Shown here in pieces: positions 61,476-64,000 of a stretch of 64,000 nucleotides of DNA; the stretch's first letter is position 1, and each line of letters starts with the position of its first letter. The notes under the pieces were generated by a model, which saw only the letters and a list, made by a program, of their open reading frames with translations, ran no database searches and was not told the DNA's origin. The stretch is from CAYZJV01 sp049310885 (GTDB lineage: Bacteria; Spirochaetota; Spirochaetia; Sphaerochaetales; Sphaerochaetaceae), in contig NZ_JBMDYO010000001.1 of assembly GCF_049310885.1 (NCBI RefSeq), positions 682,001 to 746,000 on the forward strand, in the 5' to 3' direction. A program made the translations under genes and the position numbers.

Positions 61476-62960
61476 CTAACCCCTCATATGACGATACAAC
61501 TCTTTCAGATGCCGACCGATATGGTGGAACAGAAGATCGGAGTACTGCTTCTCGTGTATCTTCCACAAATCATATAGTCGATCCTTAAAGAGGAATTCTC
61601 CTTTGGCATCTTTCGTAGAGAGAATCGGACCGTAGGTAATATGGATCAATTGTCTGGCATCATTGTGTTCAAACAACTTCACCAAAGCTTTGTCATCCAG
61701 CGTATCCAAGTCAGGAATCCGTGTGATATCGGTCGTTACATGGTAATACTTGGTCACTTCGTCAAATTTCGAGAGGGCGAAGGCATGAACTTCACGATAG
61801 AGTTTGGGGTCTACCATAGCTACAAGCTTCATTGCCTCCAGCCAGTTAGTTCCCGCTGTCTTCACATGGAAACGGCCTCTCGTGAGTCGACCGAAGATGG
61901 GAAATACCATGAATTTGTCCGAACCGGAATGGAGACTAATCTTATAGTCGAAATATCGGGCGATAGCTGTATGGGCTACCAGCTCCTGTTCGAACTGTTT
62001 AATATCACCAATATAATCCACACCTTTTTGGAACTCACCACAGAAACGGGGAGCAAGGGTAGCGAACTTTACACCACGGGCAGTCAACTCGTTGGCGACA
62101 AAGAAATGCTCCAAAGGAGTCGTAGGAGTGGTCGTCTCGTCGATTGAGATCTCAAAATCGGCCGAATAGGTACCGTCTGTGAAAAATTTTTCGTAGATGG
62201 AAGTTGCGTAATCAAGCACTTCTCCATATACCATGGCCATCCGTTTGAATGATTCTTCATCGAACGTGACTACGACACCCTCTCCAAGATCGAATGATTT
62301 ACCTATGTACTTTTTCTCAAGTTCAGTTTTCGCCATATATTTGTTATCCAGTTCTGCTTTAGGCATGGACTCGAATTCGTTATGCATATGGTCGCTACAG
62401 TCGAGAGTGATCATAGAATAGCCCAAATCCAAGGCCATTTTGACCTCTTCCGCTTTCTTCAAATGATCACCATCAGCTCCATACCCTTTTTTATAACCAT
62501 CGCGGAATACAGCAAAGGTTGCGGCATCTAGAACATCTTCATAAGTTCGTTCGGTCAGAGTCAGCTCACGGATCGATTGCTGGGCAAGGATCGGAAAAGC
62601 ATCATACTCTTCGAATACCCGTATATGGCCAGGAGCAGCTATTCCCAAACGGTCGCCGACTCCAACTGTCCTCTCCTTGTGCAAAACCCTAACCGGTGCG
62701 GTAAACGGGAGCAAGGAACGTAAAACCTTGGCATTAGCATGGGTCAAAGGAGCTGCAACACACGGCTGATCTTCAACTTCAAACTCAACTCCAGAGAAAT
62801 CCCAATCCTTTCCAACAGCAACTATGAGTGTCTCTTTCGAATCCTCAGCCATGAATACAGTTCCGCCTCCAACACTGTTTATTGAAAGCGGATATACCCC
62901 ATATGCGACAGGATCGACCTTCGTCCCTATCAAGGGGATGAAATTTTTATAATTCTTCAT
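61476..62960 (-). CDS. uxaE: D-tagaturonate 3-epimerase
   Basis: A 494-aa enzyme of the UxaE family. Seen: DGYKKGYGADGDHLKKAEEV, DCSDHMHNE, EISIDETTTPTTP and ISLHSGSDKF, characteristic of the group and holding metal ligands. Converts tagaturonate to fructuronate in galacturonate use. GGGAGGAGATTGC before the ATG at 62960. No other pectin genes are in view. Confidence 0.87.
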   Translation of the reverse strand: MKNYKNFIPLIGTKVDPVAYGVYPLSINSVGGGTVFMAEDSKETLIVAVGKDWDFSGVEFEVEDQPCVAAPLTHANAKVLRSLLPFTAPVRVLHKERTVGVGDRLGIAAPGHIRVFEEYDAFPILAQQSIRELTLTERTYEDVLDAATFAVFRDGYKKGYGADGDHLKKAEEVKMALDLGYSMITLDCSDHMHNEFESMPKAELDNKYMAKTELEKKYIGKSFDLGEGVVVTFDEESFKRMAMVYGEVLDYATSIYEKFFTDGTYSADFEISIDETTTPTTPLEHFFVANELTARGVKFATLAPRFCGEFQKGVDYIGDIKQFEQELVAHTAIARYFDYKISLHSGSDKFMVFPIFGRLTRGRFHVKTAGTNWLEAMKLVAMVDPKLYREVHAFALSKFDEVTKYYHVTTDITRIPDLDTLDDKALVKLFEHNDARQLIHITYGPILSTKDAKGEFLFKDRLYDLWKIHEKQYSDLLFHHIGRHLKELYRHMRG

Positions 62961-63033
62961 GCAATCTCCTCCCAATCTTCTTGGTTATCGTCTATCAAAC
63001 ATACCACGTATATGGCTCTTAGGCACCTTCAAA

Positions 63034-64000
63034 TTAGCATTTTGGGGCAGAAGAATCAAAGAATTTCCCAATTTCACGCTCCAAAAGCGCCAACTCCTGT
63101 ACAAATTCATCAAGCAATGGCTTGCCAACCTTTGTAGTTTCTAATACTTGCATGTGGATCCTCCTTGCAATATCGCCCAACCGATCCGCACCGATCGTAT
63201 ATGCTCCACCTTTCGTCTTATGGGCAAACTCGGCAATGCTTTTCCAGTCTTCTTCTGAAAACGCTTGCTGCATTTTCGGCAAACCAGTATAGACCTCTTG
63301 CAAAAATAGGCTCACCAATTTTTCATACAGAGCATCGTTTCCATCTATTCTGTTCAGTCCTTGTACAGTATTGAGGACTTCATGACTATCTTCTTTATCA
63401 ACTAACTGCTTTGAGGTAGCTTTTCCAATCGGGTTTTTCCCGATCGTCTGTGCAATGATTTCTTGTAGATCTTTCGGGTCATATGGCTTTGGAATAATTC
63501 GAGTGAACCCAGCATTGCTGCACCGCTCATGGATATCTCCGATAACATCCGCAGTTAGAGCAAAGATCGGCACACTCTTATCCAATAGTCTAATAAGTCG
63601 GGTAGCTTCAAATCCATCCATCACATCCATATGCAAGTCCATCAAAATCAGATCAATGCTGTCACGTTGTTGAACAAACAGGTCATACCCCTCCTTACCA
63701 TTTTCAGCCATAAAGATTCTGAATCCACCCCTCTCGAGGACATCTCTTGCAATAATCCGATTTACATCATTGTCCTCTACCACAAGAATGTTCCCTCGTT
63801 CACCAAGATGGGTGTCTTGGTAATTCTCATCTCCCAACTGGACAGCCAAGACAGTTTTGGGAAAAAGCTCAAGGATACTATCGAATAGCAACGATGGGAG
63901 CACTGGTTTGGGAAGTACGATATCGATACCCGATCGTCTCAGCTCTTCACTATGCCCTTCCTCTTTAGAGGATACCAAGGCGATAATCTTTGGAGTATTC
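63034..64000 (-). CDS. Hybrid sensor kinase, C-terminal part (receiver plus Hpt; N-terminus outside window)
   Basis: The last about 322 residues of a longer protein, open to the right edge. Seen: the end of one receiver-like region (PKIIALVSSKE), a full receiver with LVVEDNDVN and LILMDLHMDVMDG (phospho-Asp), and an Hpt domain with AHKTKGGAYTIGA (phospho-His). This is the multi-step phosphorelay tail of a hybrid kinase; signal and output unknown. Confidence 0.88.
   Translation of the reverse strand, partial: NTPKIIALVSSKEEGHSEELRRSGIDIVLPKPVLPSLLFDSILELFPKTVLAVQLGDENYQDTHLGERGNILVVEDNDVNRIIARDVLERGGFRIFMAENGKEGYDLFVQQRDSIDLILMDLHMDVMDGFEATRLIRLLDKSVPIFALTADVIGDIHERCSNAGFTRIIPKPYDPKDLQEIIAQTIGKNPIGKATSKQLVDKEDSHEVLNTVQGLNRIDGNDALYEKLVSLFLQEVYTGLPKMQQAFSEEDWKSIAEFAHKTKGGAYTIGADRLGDIARRIHMQVLETTKVGKPLLDEFVQELALLEREIGKFFDSSAPKC

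Overview
The window looks like chromosomal DNA from a free-living, fermentative spirochaete, most plausibly Sphaerochaetaceae. The grounds are a long (506 aa) spirochaete-type GlyA, a split glycine dehydrogenase (gcvPA/gcvPB), an anaerobe-style oxygen defence set (superoxide reductase, rubrerythrin, rubredoxin-like protein, ferritin), several ABC/TRAP/TTT binding proteins, and FadL/PorV-like outer-membrane proteins. This is an inference from gene content; no 16S gene is present. Gene density is high, operons overlap by ATGA junctions, and Shine-Dalgarno sites (GGAGG) are strong.

Layout. 0-3.8 kb: end of mscL, a short-chain dehydrogenase, a hydantoinase-type amidohydrolase and a secreted inhibitory serpin. 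3.8-9.6 kb: glycine cleavage cluster on the minus strand (glyA, gcvH, a beta-barrel protein, gcvPA, gcvPB; no gcvT in view). 9.7-12.6 kb: Na+ symporter (NSS family), infA, Smr protein, CBS-ACT protein. 12.7-17.4 kb: complete branched-chain amino acid ABC operon livJHMGF. 17.7-22.9 kb: tRNA-Arg(CCT) followed by an arsenic block: arsR1-acr3-arsM-DUF3795, facing arsC-arsR2, with a divergent thiol-redox protein and an ArsP-like permease. 23.1-31.0 kb: seven-gene minus-strand operon coding for a polyol/alcohol dehydrogenase, FGGY kinase, class I aldolase and a BMP-family ABC importer, with a divergent MerR regulator carrying a four-cysteine tail. 31.7-38 kb: redox and oxygen defence genes (ferredoxin, rubredoxin-like protein, glutaredoxin, nitroreductase, MGMT, flavodoxin, pirin, superoxide reductase, ferritin) plus an orphan TctC-type binding protein. 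38.1-41 kb: MarR regulator and an 827-aa four-domain sulfur-transfer flavoprotein. 41.1-48.3 kb: Fe-S aldo/keto reductase, YesM/YesN-type two-component pair and a TRAP transporter. 48.4-53.9 kb: rubrerythrin, DEDDh exonuclease, cysteine desulfidase, manA, NhaC-family antiporter. 54-56.7 kb: outer-membrane barrel and acidic lipoprotein pair. 56.9-57.1 kb: repeat-bearing spacer. 57.1-64 kb: YbaN, Fur/PerR, acyl-CoA synthetase, GntR regulator, YfcE-type phosphodiesterase, UxaE and the C-terminal end of a hybrid sensor kinase.

Two modules stand out. The arsenic block can be read as a complete methylarsenical route: methylation (ArsM), arsenite export (Acr3), arsenate reduction (ArsC) and a candidate MAs(III) exporter (ArsP-like permease). 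Its divergent arsR2 promoter region is compact: both -35 boxes form the two arms of one dyad. The BMP-ABC/dehydrogenase/kinase/aldolase operon encodes uptake plus an oxidise-phosphorylate-cleave route for a substrate that sequence alone does not identify. A promoter plus hairpin between the flavodoxin and pirin genes may mark an unannotated small RNA or leader peptide.
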